A stretch of DNA of 5,677 nt from Pseudomonadota bacterium (GTDB lineage: Bacteria > Myxococcota_A > Polyangia > Polyangiales > Polyangiaceae), in contig JAEYOT010000801.1 of NCBI GenBank assembly GCA_023411445.1, positions 1 through 5,677 of the forward strand, in the 5' to 3' direction. Below the pieces are notes generated by a model, which worked only from the letters and a program-made list of their open reading frames with translations, made no database searches and was not told where the DNA came from. Below are positions 5,666 to 5,677 of the stretch, one piece after another (within the stretch, counting starts at the first letter, position 1; each line of letters starts with the position of its first letter). The translations under genes were made by a program, and so were the position numbers.

Positions 5666-5677
5666 GTGGACTCACGG

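Overview
The window is strongly GC-rich, and every real gene in it reads on the minus strand. The lipoprotein at the left edge has a long Gly/Ser/Thr/Ala-rich linker directly after its acylated Cys. A soluble hybrid histidine kinase follows no obvious partner regulator. Together these point to a member of the Myxococcota, probably a Polyangiales/Sorangium-like lineage. That placement is inferred from style and composition, not from a marker gene.

In the direction of transcription (right to left) the layout is as follows. (1) 5665-3830 encodes a 611-residue thiamine-diphosphate (ThDP) enzyme of the acetolactate-synthase-like superfamily. (2) After a 21-nt gap, 3808-3005 encodes a 267-residue citrate-synthase-fold protein, called CS-A here. 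(3) 3008-2187 encodes a second citrate-synthase-fold protein of 273 residues, CS-B, which overlaps CS-A by the four bases ATGA. A GC-rich hairpin follows its stop codon. (4) After 83 nt, 2103-412 encodes a 563-residue GAF-HisKA-HATPase-receiver hybrid histidine kinase. A strong hairpin at 329-360 follows it. (5) 249-1 is the 5' end of a lipoprotein gene cut by the window edge.

The first three genes form a tight operon and are the notable part of the window. The ThDP enzyme keeps the cofactor-activating Glu and the GDG...N metal/diphosphate motif. It lacks the Trp that marks classical acetohydroxyacid synthases, and no regulatory small subunit gene is seen beside it. The two citrate-synthase-like proteins are short, about the size of citryl-CoA lyase. 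By my by-eye alignment both lack the His of the GFGH motif and the catalytic Asp. The simplest reading is a heteromeric CS-A/CS-B unit working with a 2-oxoacid-handling ThDP enzyme on an acyl-CoA or 2-oxoacid substrate. The actual reaction cannot be read from the sequence. The kinase may be an independent unit or may be reached by read-through. Nothing in the sequence ties its signal to the operon.
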